64,000 nt of DNA from Labia minor (GCA_963082975.1 OY720350.1:50484734-50548733); one strand, 5' to 3'; counted from the stretch's first letter, positions 23,538 through 36,732 are shown. A program made the numbers and translations. Notes: generated by a model from the letters alone, not told the origin.

Positions 23538-24767
23538 TAAACAATCAAATTTTCAAATAGAATATACTTATTCAAATCTCAAATGTCATTTGTAATGAAT
23601 AATGATAGAGGCATTAATGAAGATGGATAGATATTCCCTTTGAGATTCCATCGATCAATTAATATACGATATAATTAGAATATGAAACGGAATTATTTCA
23701 ATACAATATTTAAATTCAATTAAATCTATATATGAACGTAATAATTTCACTTTTCATGGAATTTTATGTTGACCCCATTTTTTCTACGATTAAATGTTAC
23801 AATCGATTCACGCACTAAAACAGAAAAGAATGCCATGATATACAATTTATGTTCAACGACCTATAAAGTGTTTGGTAAACACATAACTAATATGATAGTG
23901 ATTCTAATAAATTTTACTGAAATCAATATTCCGATATAAATAAAGTTGTTCAATTTTTCATCAGATCAATTAATTTCATTAAAATTTTATAAATATTTCT
24001 CAATAGTTTATTCTATTTTTATTATTTTATTTAAATGTGCCTCGCTAATAAATAAATAAATAAATAAAAAATCATTTAATATAATTTCCGAATAATTTTA
24101 AAATTTTTACTATTCATGCAATCAACATAATTTAATTTCATGAATATTAAAAGAAAAAAAATAAATAAATAAAATATATTTTCTTTAATGATTATTTGAC
24201 AAGAACCTTAACGATATCAATTTCAATTTGAATGATTTATATTTACTTAAATGAATAATAAAAATTGCGTTGAGTTAGCAAAAAAAATAAATAAATAAAT
24301 AAATAAATAAAAAATATTGGAAATCAATTTTACACATAAAGAGAAAAAAAACACCTTCAAAAAGAACATAAACCACTTTTCCTTTAATAAGCAATGGAAT
24401 GCGTGGGCGTAACCAAACGAATAAGGAATGAGAGATTTGTTTTGCTTTTATATATCAAATTTGTATGTAATACAATACAATTAATGATTTAATTGCTTCA
24501 CATTTTTTCTTTATAAAATGTAAAAATTCAATATTTCATAAACAAAATTTTTTTTGACCGTGACAGAGAGTAATATTTATATATCTACCTGATCATTTAA
24601 TACTTTTACTCATTCGAACAGGTTATAATAATTTTGAAAGTTGTAATTTTTTTTTTTGCTTTACATTAATTCTAAGATCTTTATAATATAACGTAAATGT
24701 TCATTTATTAATTCTATTGATAAATGTATAAATCACGAAGGTTAATAATATTCGAGAAGAATTTAAA
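23538..24767. other. A+T-rich stretch with AAAT repeats
   Basis: It contains (AAAT)n tracts near 24048-24068 and 24285-24312. No gene or inverted-repeat element is seen. Confidence 0.5.
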
Positions 24768-25412
24768 TCGAGGTTGCAATGCCTAAAGGGGCTAATCTCG
24801 TGAAAATTATTATCAAAGGGATCAAAATTAAAATATATAAAACAATTATTTTGCTGGTTGTATTATATGGGTGTGAGGCATGGTCTATGACCTTAGTAGA
24901 CGAGAGTAGATATATTTGAGAATAGGATTGTTCGCAGCATTTATGGGCCAAAGAAAGATGATGATGAGGATTGACCGAGACAGCATAACGCGGAATTGCA
25001 TCTCCAGACGTTAGGGTTATAAAATCGATGCGATGGGTATGGCAGGTGGCTAGAATGTTATGAGGAAAGAATGTCGAAAAATATTTTTGGAATGGCGGAG
25101 ACTGCATAACGAGGAATTGCATGACCTCTATACATCTTCAGAAATAGTTAGGGTTATTAAAGCGAGAGGGCTCAGAGAGGAGGGTCACGTGGCTAGAATG
25201 GGAGAGAAAAAAGATATTAATGGAGACCGATTGGGAAACGTTCGCTTGGAAGATCAAGGACGGGGTGGGTGGACAATGTAGGAGGAAAGGACGTGGGAAA
25301 GATTGGAGAATGTAAGGATTAGATGGTTATAGCTCAGGATAGGGATACTTGGAGAAGTGTGGTTGCTGCGGCTAAGAACTTTCGAGTTCCGTAGAGCCAC
25401 AGAGTTACATAG
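24768..25412 (+). pseudogene. Non-LTR retrotransposon reverse transcriptase 3' part (relic)
   Basis: Broken + strand frames read IYKTIILLVVLYGCEAWSM, then RVIKARGLREEGHVARMGEK, and near the end FEFRRATEL. These match the C-terminal region of a widespread arthropod LINE reverse transcriptase (YKT..RPVLLYGCETW ... RVIKSRRLRWAGHVARM). There are many stops, shifts and an internal duplication around the GACTGCATAACG block. I cannot assign the clade. Related tails are at 11600 and 35926. Confidence 0.75.
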
Positions 25413-25424
25413 ATAAATGTATAA

Positions 25425-26329
25425 ATGTTTCTATTTAATAAAATTTGATATTAAACGGTTTCTAGTCTGTTCCTTAATATCACTCGATTCACATTAAAAC
25501 TTTGGTATATAATTTAATTTTCTATTTTTTTTTTCTAAATTAATTTAAGGAACTTAGACATTTTTATTTATTATCTAAATTTTAATAATAGAAATATTTA
25601 TTATTATTTATTATTCTTATAAGTGAATAAAAATTGGGGGTAATTGACTTCTTATTACCCCCCCCTCCCACCTTAATGAATCCCTGCCTCATTGGTACAC
25701 AAACTTTTACCCGAACTTGTTTTATATATTATTTTTGCAATATTTATCAACATTTTATTATGGATAAATCAATCCTTTATTTTAATTTCCGTTTTGATTA
25801 TAATAAAATGTTTTCTGAATGAGGCCTTTGACTCCCTTCCATTAGAATAAAAATCTCATTTGTCCAAGGACATGGGATAATAAGATTAAAAAAAAAAAAA
25901 TTTTTTTTATATAAAGACATACTAAAACAAAAAACTATTGATAAACGATGTTATTATATACATTGCTAAGTTTGTTGACAACATTCAGAACAGAATCCGC
26001 CTGATGGCTCGCATTAATTTCTAATTACTTTCAACATTTGGTTGATTTAAACGTTTTCAGTTCAGTGAGTAGAGAACAGAACAGAAATGAGCAAAGAGAA
26101 GTAGAACTGAGGGCGCGGTGCCCGCTGGCCAACACCGCACCTTCTTGCAACTGTAAACAATTTATATAAGATGCAACCATTCGAAGCAGGTCACCGGCAT
26201 AAAAATACATAAACCCTCACCGATATAACTAATAAGATCAGCTGTTCACACTTCAATCTTTCTTTCAATCAAGTGACCATTGATATTTTAATTAAAACAA
26301 ATGGGAAATCATTTTTAACCAATATTTTT
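25425..26329. other. A+T-rich stretch with a G+C-richer patch
   Basis: A patch at about 26080-26240 includes a potential hairpin GCGGTG/CACCGC (26115-26138). Otherwise it is featureless. Confidence 0.45.
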
Positions 26330-26969
26330 ACCGACCGACGATAGTAAGGGAGGTATTGTTTTCACACAAAATTTCACATGTGGAGATTTTTACATATCTC
26401 CACGAATCATGCATTTTCTAAACAGAAAAAAGTATTTTTAGCATGATGTCTGTCCGTCCGTCCGTCTGTCCGTCCGTATAGATGTGTACAGCCTGAACGG
26501 CTCAACCGATTTTGATGAAATTTGGTATATTTACTTAATGCTTCAATGGGATGAATTGATCAACTTTTGGTGCAATTCCGGAAACCGGAAGTGGTAGTAT
26601 TAGCGATCGACGATAGGAAGGAAAGGGTTATTTTCACACCAAATTTCACATGAGGAGATTTTTTTATATATCACCACGAATCATGCACTTTGTATTGGTT
26701 TTATCCTCGAGAAAAATCATATTTATTAGTTTTTTCTTGATTTAAAATTATATGACGTCATCCAGCCATTCATGACGTCACAGCCTGGTCTTGCATATAT
26801 ATTATAAATAAAATAAAATTAAAAATGTTTATATTTATTATTTCTGTATCCATATCTGTTTTTTATTACATTAATAGATATATTAAAATTATTTGAAATT
26901 GTTGCTGTACCTGGAAATTAATTTATTTCAAACCGTCGGTCGGTTCGGACCTGGCCACAGGTCAACTTA
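26330..26969 (+). mobile_element. HINE-A5
   Basis: This full-length family A copy has intact subterminal repeats, (GTCY)n, the core motif, two TGACGTCA palindromes and the 3' hairpin. It has GCAATTCCGG and GGAAGGAAAGGG like A1, but keeps the TTTCACATGAGGAG segment lost in A1, A3 and A11, so it may represent the parent of that subfamily. Confidence 0.85.
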
Positions 26970-27074
26970 TTTAATAATAATAATAATAATTAATGTCTTT
27001 TAAATTAATACTCTTTTCATTTTCTTTTGAGCCTCAAAAATAAAAAAAATTTGACCCCATCCCAATTATTAATA

Positions 27075-27110
<36 letters not shown>

Positions 27111-27781
27111 TAATATATTATATTAAAAATTAAATAGAAATAGAATCAAATTTTATTTGTTTTATTTTATTTTCTCAAAGATAGCTATATTTGAGAAAGA
27201 GTTTAATTAATTTTTATTTTTCGAAATTAAAATACAATTTACCCGAATGGCTACTTTTGCAAGTTCATTCACCTTATTGTCTCTATGAAATGTCCACAAA
27301 GTTTGCAAGTCATTAAACGCAGTATAATCCCTGACCTTGACAGCATTTACATTATGACCGTTTGAATAAACATGGAATTTCTTACGGGAAACTTATCATA
27401 TATTTAACAACTCGATAATTAATAACTTAGTATATGAATTATTCATAAATCGATTATTTAAAAATAATTAATAGGTGAAACCTGATCAATTTTTAATTAA
27501 TATTGTCACTATGATCAATATTATTAATTATTTATTTAAAGCATATTATTATTATTATTATTATTATAATTATTATTCTTTTTTTTGTTTGCCATTAGAA
27601 GATGTAAATACATAAAATATGAAAATAATTGTCTATGATTGTATGAGAATTGACTTCAAAAATTATTTAAATTTCAGATTATATTGAAATATGGTCTGAA
27701 TTCTTAAATTTATTAAATTGTATGAAGCAATCAATAAAATATAGAAATGTATATTGAAAATAATTTTATCTTTTAATTAAT
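26970..27781. other. A+T-rich stretch with ATT microsatellites
   Basis: (ATT)n tracts lie at about 27075-27107 and 27546-27568. No gene is seen. Confidence 0.5.
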
Positions 27782-27789
27782 TTTTAAAG

Positions 27790-28181
27790 CAGAGGTGGCC
27801 AACCCAAATGATCTTGCGGGCCACTTTGGAAATGCATCATAACTTCGCGGGCCGCATATAAAATTATACATACCCATTATAGATATTGTTTGGTGTGACA
27901 AATTGAAAAATAATGAATTTTTATTATGTTTACTATTATTTTTACATATAAACATATATAATATAATAATAATGATACTGAATGCACATTGTAAAAAATA
28001 TATAATACTAAAAATAAAAAAAGAAACAACGAAATAAAAAAAATGAAATCATATTTATTTCACTAGTGCGATATTTGTTTCATGAGGGCGCAGAATATAA
28101 AAGTGTGATGAATCTCGCGGGCCGCAAAAACGTTTACGGCGGGCCGCATGCGGCCCGCGGGCCACGGGTTGGCCACCCCTG
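27790..28181. mobile_element. hAT-type MITE H3
   Basis: The termini CAGAGGTGGCCAACCC and GGGTTGGCCACCCCTG form imperfect inverted repeats flanked by a perfect 8-bp duplication TTTTAAAG (27782-27789 and 28182-28189), which fits the nnnTAnnn pattern of Buster-type hATs. Subterminal GCGGGCCGC repeats are present. It has no transposase. Confidence 0.9.
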
Positions 28182-28189
28182 TTTTAAAG

Positions 28190-30010
28190 CATAAATGAAT
28201 AAGAGTCAATTACAATCTGATTTTTGCTTTAAAATCTAGTAAAGTTGAAAGCACAACGAACCCCAGGATTTTCCTAACAACCTCATTTTAATGGAATATT
28301 AACAACTGGATAGTCTGGTTCTATTACTTTATTATTTAGTAAATACTCAGCGCAACTTCGCGTCTAGACAAGAAGCCCCTTTGCCCCACTACTTGAACTC
28401 CTCTCCCATCATTGTGATATATAGTAGTTTTGTTTTTATTTATTTTATTTATTTTTTAAGCATATATTTTATATTTATTTCGTTTTAAATACTTATTTTA
28501 AAACTTTTTTATTTTTTTATTTTTTCCAATTGATAATATCGATTAATATAACAAAATCTTAAGGACTAAGAAAAGTAAAAAGTAAAAAAAAAAAAATAAT
28601 AATAAGATTTTAAATGGACTAAAACCCACATCAGAGCCTCTTAATCTTTACTTATTCATCAGAATTCGTTTTTGTGTACGTTTTTCTTAACGCATGAATT
28701 ATTAGAAATATTCAAATAAAAATACCGAAAAAGGTTCAGTCAATTAGATGCTATTTGAAAAAGTATCAAATAATTTCAATTTTATCAAGATTAACTGTAT
28801 AAAGTCAATATATACTCTTCTTTTCCAATAAATGTATATAAGTATTCTTAAGTGTTGTAGCCATTCAAGAAGTTTTTTTATCATCACATTTAGTCTTTAT
28901 TATTTTATTTATTTGAATTAATTATTTCTTTTAATGTTCCTTCTCCCTTTATAGGATAAATAGTATAATTTCATTATGAAAATGTTTATTCACGCTCTTT
29001 TAAGGAAAATTCGGATTAATTAAGGACATCTAACCAATTATTTATTGTTTGGAATTTAGGTTGACTTGCTATTCTCTTCGGCTGTTATATAAATAACTTT
29101 TTTATTTTTTTTTATTCTTCCAAAATAATTTTATTCTCTTTATATCTATAAAAAATCAATTTAATTAAAATTTCATTTAAAACTTCTGAAAAAGTTGAAT
29201 TATTTTCAAATTTATAATTATTTTGTCACTTATTTATTTATTTATTTATTTATATTATGTAGGATCATATAATTTTTAATAAAAAAATATTCTATTATAA
29301 AAGTAATATTTTATTGGTAATATACCTAGAATACTTCTTTGACAATAATTTACTAAGAATTTCGTTTTTGTTTTTTTATATGACATATTTCTATAAAGTG
29401 TGTACTATTATTATTATTTTTATTATTATTATATTTTACATAAAAAAAAGGTGTAAAAGGATTAGAAAGTTTGATATATTATATGCGAGCTTTTTTAACC
29501 AGTGATTTATATCTCATAAAATACAACTTTATTTTATGTTTATAAAATAAAATTTATTAAGAAGATTTGAAATTCAAAAGTTTTTTTAAATAAAGTTAAA
29601 AGTTAAGTTAAGTATTATATTTTATTCAATGTTTGAATCTTTGGAAATATTATAGCCTTGTAGCTAGGCAACCAGATGAGTTGAATTTATATATGTAATT
29701 TATATATGTTTTAATAATTCCACTTAAATTGAAAAGATAATTTTTATAGCAAAAATGTATAATATAATAGTTATTTATAAAATATGTGTATCAAATGTAA
29801 TTCAATTTTTACGACAATTGGTCGATTTGTAATCTAAAAAAAATATTCAAAAATAAGATTATGCGCAATACCCAAATTATAAACATCATTAATTTTTTAA
29901 AATTATTTTTATTACTATTATTATTATCTCTAATGAAAATATTGATGACTAAAAAGATTTATACAATTTAAATTACTTCATCAATAAATGTCTTATTTAA
30001 AAAAAAAAAA
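28190..30010. other. A+T-rich stretch, no gene seen
   Basis: It contains a (TTTA)n tract near 29232-29252 and an ATT-rich tract near 29408-29432. Nothing else is recognisable. Confidence 0.5.
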
Positions 30011-30054
30011 ATAAAAAATAAAATGGATAAAAAAAAACAAACTAAAAACCAAAA

Positions 30055-30290
30055 TCAAAAATGTAATTGCTGGACGTATGTTCGGAAGCATCGCGTGGGT
30101 TCCCTGAAGGCTCGTTCTGACAAGCGAAGAGAAAAAAGGGAAGGTTTTAGCGGTTGCGGTGGGCGCGCATTCCTCTTTCGCCTCTCAATGCCAACCACTT
30201 GCCGTCTTTGGGCAGCTAGACGCCAACGGTCACCAGCTATGGCCATCGCCGAGTATCACACTGCCCGATAGGCTCGTTTTCCGAAATTTC
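30055..30290. other. Unidentified G+C-rich island followed by poly-A
   Basis: About 230 bp of roughly balanced base composition, rich in CpG, stands out from the A+T-rich surroundings. Both strands are open for 60-80 codons in overlapping frames, but none resembles a protein I know. I compared it by eye with 5S, U-snRNA, SRP, RNase P/MRP and rRNA segments and saw no convincing match. A poly-A run at about 30308-30324 follows on the + strand, which would fit a retroposed transcript. An isolated regulatory CpG island or a transferred segment are alternatives. Confidence 0.4.
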
Positions 30291-30324
30291 AAAATCATTA
30301 AGAAATCAAAAAAAAAAAAAAAAA

Positions 30325-33255
30325 GAAGATATATATAAATAAATTAATATCATTTGAAATATTGTGTGTGTGTGTGTTTTTTTCTATTAAAATTTTTTCT
30401 TCCATTTTTCATTGATAAATACTTTCCCAATATATATTTATTTAAATTTATTTATTTATTTATATATAAATTGATCCCATTGTAACATCCTTCATTTTAT
30501 GAGTCTGTCTAAATTTGGGAATGTTAAGAGGTCATATAATTTTTAAAATATACGATATCCCCCTTTTTTCAGTCAATACCAGTTTTTTTTTAGAATTGAA
30601 CTGTTCAGTAATTTTTATACCTGAATTATTTGGACTTTCAAGACTGAAATTCTTTCTTCTATTGGGTTATTACAAATACTTTTCTTGTGTAATACCCTGA
30701 AACTAGTTCTCTCATCCATTTATTGAATTGTAATGTTCTATGCAAAAATTCTCTAAAATATTTATAAATAATTAATAAATAAACAATTTTACTAATATAA
30801 TCTTCACATTTTTAATCGTAAATAATTAAGAAAATGAATATATTTTGTTAAATTACTAAACAAAAATTCAATTTTTAAATATTAGATGAGTATTACTGTA
30901 GACTCAAAAAACTTTTTTTTTTTTTAATATTAGTTTATGTAAACAAAAAACAACTTATTTTAAATTTGTCTTCAAAGGAAGGCCAACCATGATCTTCACT
31001 ACTTAGGAAAAATCACTCAACGTATCTATAAAAATGTATAACTAATTTTTCCAATAGAAATTAGACGCTATCAGTTTTTTTTTTGGGATTTTTGTCCAAA
31101 AGTAATTATCAAATTCTATACACCTATTATATTATTCAAGTTTTCATTTATGTAAATATTGTTTTACAAGTAAATTCTAAGAACTTATTTATGCATCACT
31201 TATTTTTTCATATGCATATATAATGCTTTATATTTTTTCGCAATATAAAAAATACTCTTTCTCAATAATTTTTTTTTTTTAAATTTACAACACAATTTGC
31301 TCTATTCCTCTTAAATCTATTCAAGTTTCAATAAATTTCCGTTATTATACAAACAATTAATCATTTCACTATAAAAACTTACTATAACTAGATAAAAAAA
31401 AAAGTGAATTTATCTCAGACCTCCATGTTTCTTTTTATATGATGGAGTCATTTTTGGATTTATATTTTATTAACGTAAACATAAACGAATAGTCATTTAA
31501 AAATATAAACATAATTGTTTGCAGATGCATGATTAATTTATTTGAAATTTTTATATGGCTATAACAAATTTCTTTTTAGCCACCAATGCAGTTTCTATTT
31601 GTGCCAACTAATCGTTTAAATCATTTTACTAATATTAAAAAAAAAAAAAACTATGAAAGAAAAAAAAAATATAAGTTTACAAACAAAAGAACAAATATAT
31701 AAAGTTAATTTAAGAAAAGTACATATCCTTGAACAATTGCCAAACTCGACTACACTTTTTTCCGATGTTGCATTTGATTTCTTTCTTTCTTTCTTTCTTT
31801 TCTATGCCCTTAGTAATGTTACCATTAATTCATCAAACATTTTTATACTTTCAAAGAATCATCTAAATCTTTAAACTCGCAAGTTCAAGGGTATTTTAAT
31901 CCACTTAAATACAAATGTTATTCCCCATGATTGTTCTTCCATGTCGGGAAGGTCACTTCTGTCCCATTAAAGTCTTATTCCTTCTAATTTAATTAATAAA
32001 CAAAAAGATTTTATAATAAATAGAATTGACATTTTATAACCAAAAATTCTCTCAAATTAAATTTTATACCCTTTCGATCTAAATATTTTAATAAATGAAA
32101 CTTGGTTTTCTTTGATTCTCTTGTGAAAATAAAAATAAATATATAATTGTGATATCATTCAATTCTTTATCAATCAATTTAATTCATATCTTTATCCGCC
32201 TTGACTTTCACCAAAGGATTAAGTTGTGTTTGGTTGGACTTGGTGACTCTGGTCCGGGATCGTGGAGCTCAATCGATCCGCCATCCTCTTCTTGTGCACT
32301 TCCTTTTTCTAGAAGCATTCCATTCAATGAAACATTCAATGCTGTGACTGATCATTTTCTTTGAAGGCGCTATTAGACAATCATCAAACATACTACGTTT
32401 TTTTTTTAAATTGTTCAAATAGTATTTTATTTCAAGATTTGGTAATCAAAACGATAAATGATAAATTTTCTAATATTTAGTTTGAAAGATTATTTCATTT
32501 TATTTATTTTTATTTCTAAAACAATGATGAACTTTTATAAATATATTTATTCTATAATACTATAATATAGCGGTCTTCAAACTTTTTAAAGTTGATACCA
32601 CAGAAACTTAAGGTACCACGAAAATGATTTCGTTGAACTAACAGTAATATAAGTACCGCCGTCATGTTATAAAGGTTCTAACAATTTGAAGACCTTGGCT
32701 ATAAACAGTAAAAGTAAATACTTATAAAATTTACTTTTGGGATTGATAACGTTTTATTTTCATTTTACTCTATTTACGCTTGATGTTGGTTTAGTTTTAG
32801 AGTATGATCAAAGACTATATATTTCCAATTGTTGTTAATTTGATTTGATGTTTTTAATATTTGATTATTTGTTTATATGTATATTATCCAATATTATACA
32901 GGCTATAATATCACAGTGTCCAAAGATTGAAAAAGACGTATGAGGATGATCCCAATCTGAATATCGAAAGGTCGACATAATAAAAGTATTTTATTTATTG
33001 ACTACAATTTAAAATAAAAATGAAAGTATATATACTAATTGTGCTCGTATTTCTGAAGAAAATCCATATTTATAAGTGAAATCCAACTATGAAATAAAAT
33101 AATGAAATGGTCATTTCCTATAAGAATTCAATTAATTTAAATTTTTAATTTATAGATAAGCAAAAGAAATGGAGAAAGTAAATAAGAACAAATTTTATAT
33201 AGATTGGAAATGATTAATTACATTTTTCTTAAATGTAACCTCTTTATCTTTAATA
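30325..33255. other. A+T-rich stretch with microsatellites
   Basis: It holds a (GT)n tract at 30363-30376, a (CTTT)n tract at 31781-31801, a short unique patch at about 32200-32340, and an inverted repeat at 32569-32701 listed separately. No gene is supported. Confidence 0.5.
32569..32701. repeat. Small inverted-repeat element (possible hAT MITE remnant)
   Basis: GGTCTTCAAACTTTTT near the left end is opposed by the reverse complement GGTCTTCAAATTGTT at the right end. The total length is about 130 bp. No clear 8-bp target duplication is seen. Confidence 0.4.
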
Positions 33256-33257
33256 TT

Positions 33258-33390
33258 GACCGGGAGTTTAGCCGCGACCGGTCCGCCGACTCGAGTTCTA
33301 GGGTTCAAACCTCGCCGAGTGCATCGATATATAAATATAAATATAAATATAAATATAAATATAAATAAATCTATCTATCTATATATATAA
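33258..33390 (+). repeat. tRNA-derived SINE-like element S1
   Basis: A head with a TTAGCCGCGACCGG block (A-box-like) and GGGTTCAAACCTCGCC (B box, one mismatch from GGTTCRANNCC) ends GAGTGCATCG. It is followed by a (TATAAA)n tail at about 33329-33368 and ATCT repeats. It shares the B box and the GTGNATCG ending with S2 at 48484. It does not fold into a complete tRNA, so I do not call it a tRNA gene. Confidence 0.5.
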
Positions 33391-33399
33391 GTTAAAATT

Positions 33400-34328
33400 A
33401 AATTTTACACAAATACTTAAATACTTAAACAAATACTTTGTCGATCTAAAGATTTCTTATTAAATTTTTTCAGAGACTTATTTCTTAAATTTTATTTTTA
33501 TGGTGTTTGATTTAAAATTGAACAAGTTTATATTTTATCCTCCCTTTATAATTCGATGATTCGAGAAACGTGAGGGAGGTTTGTTTAGAGTGATATATAT
33601 GAACGGTTGTCCCTCGTGGAGTTTAGGAAACGAAGATAACATGCAGGTGCAGAGGGAAGCACACCGCCAGGAGAGAAATTTGATTAAGTTTGTTGGATAT
33701 CGAAGGAAATCACTCCCCTGATGCTACCCCCTTACTTTAAATCATAAATTTTCCCTCTATTAACGTTATTATTCTAACGAAGTACACAAACTTCGTGTTC
33801 ATATTTAAATAATATATATGTATTTTGTACCATAATTGTTGTTTAATTAATTTTTTATTCATAACTAGGATTAAGTACACCTGAAATTGTATGTTTATTT
33901 ATTAAGAATAATAATCCTTCATTTAATGGAAAAAAATAATTTATTTTGATCCCTTCTCGGTCCGGAAGTGAAATCATTAAATAGAGAAAATTAATGTGTG
34001 AATTAAATTTAGAATTTGTGCCATAAAATTTATAAATAACATTAATTAATGCTTATTTACCGGTTGTTTAATATATGATTTATTTATTTATTTAAGTTAT
34101 TATAGGATATGATCTCCTTTAATTTAACGCTTATCTAAATAATGTATAACTCTAAGAGATTGATATTCATCTACCTCATGGAATTGAATTTAATAGTACT
34201 CTTTTAATTAAAATAAAAGTCCTTTTTTATTAATCTTTATTAAATATTCAATTATAATAAATTTAATTATTTATTCATTTCTAAAAATCAAGCAATAATC
34301 TAACTTTGAAAATAATATATTAATTTTT
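33400..34328. other. A+T-rich stretch with a unique patch
   Basis: A more complex patch at about 33590-33735 includes the E-box CAGGTG. The rest is featureless. Confidence 0.45.
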
Positions 34329-34937
34329 ACTAATATCTCGGCAGAGATAGTATTGCGATCACGAAAATTTTCGATGTTGAGATTTTGATGTTTTTATACG
34401 TTTTGAAGGTTCCTGAATCTTTTTCACTAAGGTTGAGAAAAATGTGTTTTTGTGTATGTATGTAACCAAGATTAAGCAAAAACGGTTTGAGCTAGAATTA
34501 TGAAATTTGGTACATGTGCATTATTCAAAATTGATAGTTTTCTATCAACTTTTGAGAAATGTAGCTCAACCGGAAGAGGGTCATTACCTACAACGTTTGG
34601 ATATTTTTTTCCTCTAAAGTGACCGTAAAAATAAAGATATATGTTTGATAATTTTTCACATGATTAATAATTGTATAAAACTGCTATATATAGAATTTCA
34701 GCTTGATTGAATCGCTGAAAGTACCAGAATTAATTTTTTAACACTGCAAATCTCACGCGCCAACATGTGACCTGGTGTCAACAACAAAGAGCCAAACATG
34801 CGCTGGTTTAATAAATATTATTTAATAAATTTTAATTTATAATTTATAATTAATTAAATTTAATTTAAATATAATATATTATGTTATTTAATCCAATTCA
34901 AATTGCGAGATAGTCGAGTGGAGACACTCCAGCTAAT
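34329..34937 (+). mobile_element. HINE-B3
   Basis: This is a nearly full-length B copy. It begins ACTAATATCTCGGCAGAGATAG (two changes from the consensus hairpin), has the GTGTATGTATGTAACC microsatellite remnant and core ATGAAATTTGGTACATG, and ends GCGAGATAGTCGAGTGG plus the TGGAG-ACA-CTCCA hairpin and GCTAAT. Confidence 0.85.
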
Positions 34938-35922
34938 GCAATTTAAATTTTTTTTCAATTCAATAAAAAAATCTATATATAATATTTTGATATCTATTTT
35001 TTAAACAGATGTGATTTTAATAAATTTTCTTATCATTTATTTTTCACTATAGATATGTATATTTGTTTACATAAATTACTCATCATGTTTTCATTCATTC
35101 TTATCACAAAATACAAATATTATTTTCAGATTAATATATTTTAATGATATTAATAACATCATTAATCCATATAATAACTATTAATATAAACAAATTGTAT
35201 TGTAATTAATATTTTAAATTATATTGATTTATCATTTATTAAAAGATATGCTTTTTTTAATCAACAAAAGAACGAACGCTTTGTTATTTTATTGATTTCT
35301 TTAATAGATAAAAAAAAAACAATCAATTTTATGCTAATTTTTAGCTCAATATTTAAGGTGGAATATATGGTAGCCCTATAGGGTACCTATCTGACTCAGA
35401 TATTTGGTTTTTACTTCATTATATGCTGATCATTAAATAAATACATTGAAGCCATACATAATTAATTCGATTAAAACTGATTTTATTTTCAAATGCCATT
35501 CCATTTCCTGTAATTATAATAACAATTTTTATTGGATTATATATAATAATGTTGGGATTACCTTCCATTTTTTTGTTTGTTGATGGAAACAAATAAAACA
35601 GACGCTTAAACGAACGGAAGCACCAACCACGTTCGACGAATTACGTCTATTTTCATCTCTTGGGAGGTACAACACATGACCAATGATAATAATAGGAAAG
35701 AATATAGTAGGTGGTTTTGGATTTATATAATAAAAAAATTGTAAGTGAGATTTTGGTCCTTAGGGATAAAACGTTTATAGAAAGTGCTATTTATTTTTAT
35801 TTATGTTCTGGAAACTCGTTGTGACATTCTTATATAAACATTTTTTTTTATCATGAATACTTATGTATCAATTCAACAAATTTGTTTCGTGAAATGAAAA
35901 TTAGGGCCCGGAAATTATTTTA
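34938..35922. other. A+T-rich stretch with a unique patch
   Basis: A more complex patch lies at about 35580-35680 (GGAAGCACCAACCACG). No gene or element is recognised. Confidence 0.45.
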
Positions 35923-35925
35923 TTA

Positions 35926-36225
35926 ATATCTATCTTTCTCTGTGGCTCTAGTGAAGTCCTTAGTCTTCCAAACAGACGTTTCCAAATACATTTTTCGCCA
36001 TTTATTCTCCCATTCTGCCCATCGCAGTCTTCTCGATTTTATAAGATGCATAGAGATCATGCAATTCCTCGTTAGGCAGTCTCCGCCCTTCCCTGGTGAC
36101 CTCATCTTTCTTTGGCCTATAAATGTTGCGAACTATTTTCTATTCTAAATCTACTCTCGTCTCCCAGGGTCATAGACCATGCCTCATAGGCAAAATAATT
36201 GTTTTATATATTATAATTTTGATCA
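35926..36225 (-). pseudogene. Non-LTR retrotransposon 3' tail, copy 3
   Basis: The minus strand reads GGDCLTRNCMISMHLIKSRR followed by LRWAEWENKWRKMY, matching the same LINE as 24768..25412. The CCACAGAG end lies at the left side. The GHVARM block is degraded. It is truncated and has stops. Confidence 0.7.
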
Positions 36226-36498
36226 TTATTTTATTAAATTTATCCTAAATCATAACTAACCACAAAAATAAAATATTTATGAATTAAAATTAAATGAAGG
36301 TACGTATACTAGAATACAAACAAATTAATAAAATATATTTTTTTTAATAATTTGAAATATTATTATCAATTAAAATTCTAAAAGTCTGGATTCGATTTTT
36401 TTCACTAATCTGCTGGCTAACAAATTCAAATCTTATCTTATTTTATTAATAAATATTAAATTTTTTATAAATATATAAATTCTTGTTATTGTTAACGG

Positions 36499-36732
36499 AA
36501 TTTTGTAAATTAAATCACATATTGATATTTGTTATTGTAAATTTATTCAAAAAATACAAACATATACACAACGTTTCGATTGCTGCTTCTGCAATCGTTA
36601 TCAAGCGACTGCACTGTTCGAGCGTCCAGTGACAAGTGAAGAAGCAGCAATCGAAACGTTGTGTATATGTTTGTATTTTTTGAATAAATTTACAATAACA
36701 AATATCAATATGTGGTTTAATTTACAAAATTC
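36499..36732. repeat. Long palindrome derived from a Penelope-like end
   Basis: Arms of about 92 bp (36499-36590 and 36640-36732) are near-perfect reverse complements around a 49-nt spacer. Each arm contains the ATCGAAACGTTG block. Read on the minus strand across the left arm and spacer, TTGATAA is followed by CGATTGC-AGAAGCA-GCAATCG and then AAACG, resembling the core and stem II of a hammerhead ribozyme of Penelope-like elements, with deviations. The family call is inference from these motifs only. Confidence 0.55.

Noticed and set aside
30023..30271. 82-codon frame across the G+C island
   Set aside because: All frames are open in G+C-rich DNA. The product begins in an A-rich lysine run and matches no family, so I report the island but no gene.
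33258..33330. tRNA gene
   Set aside because: Only A-box-like and B-box parts are present. The acceptor stem and anticodon arm do not pair, and a TATAAA tail follows, which fits a SINE.
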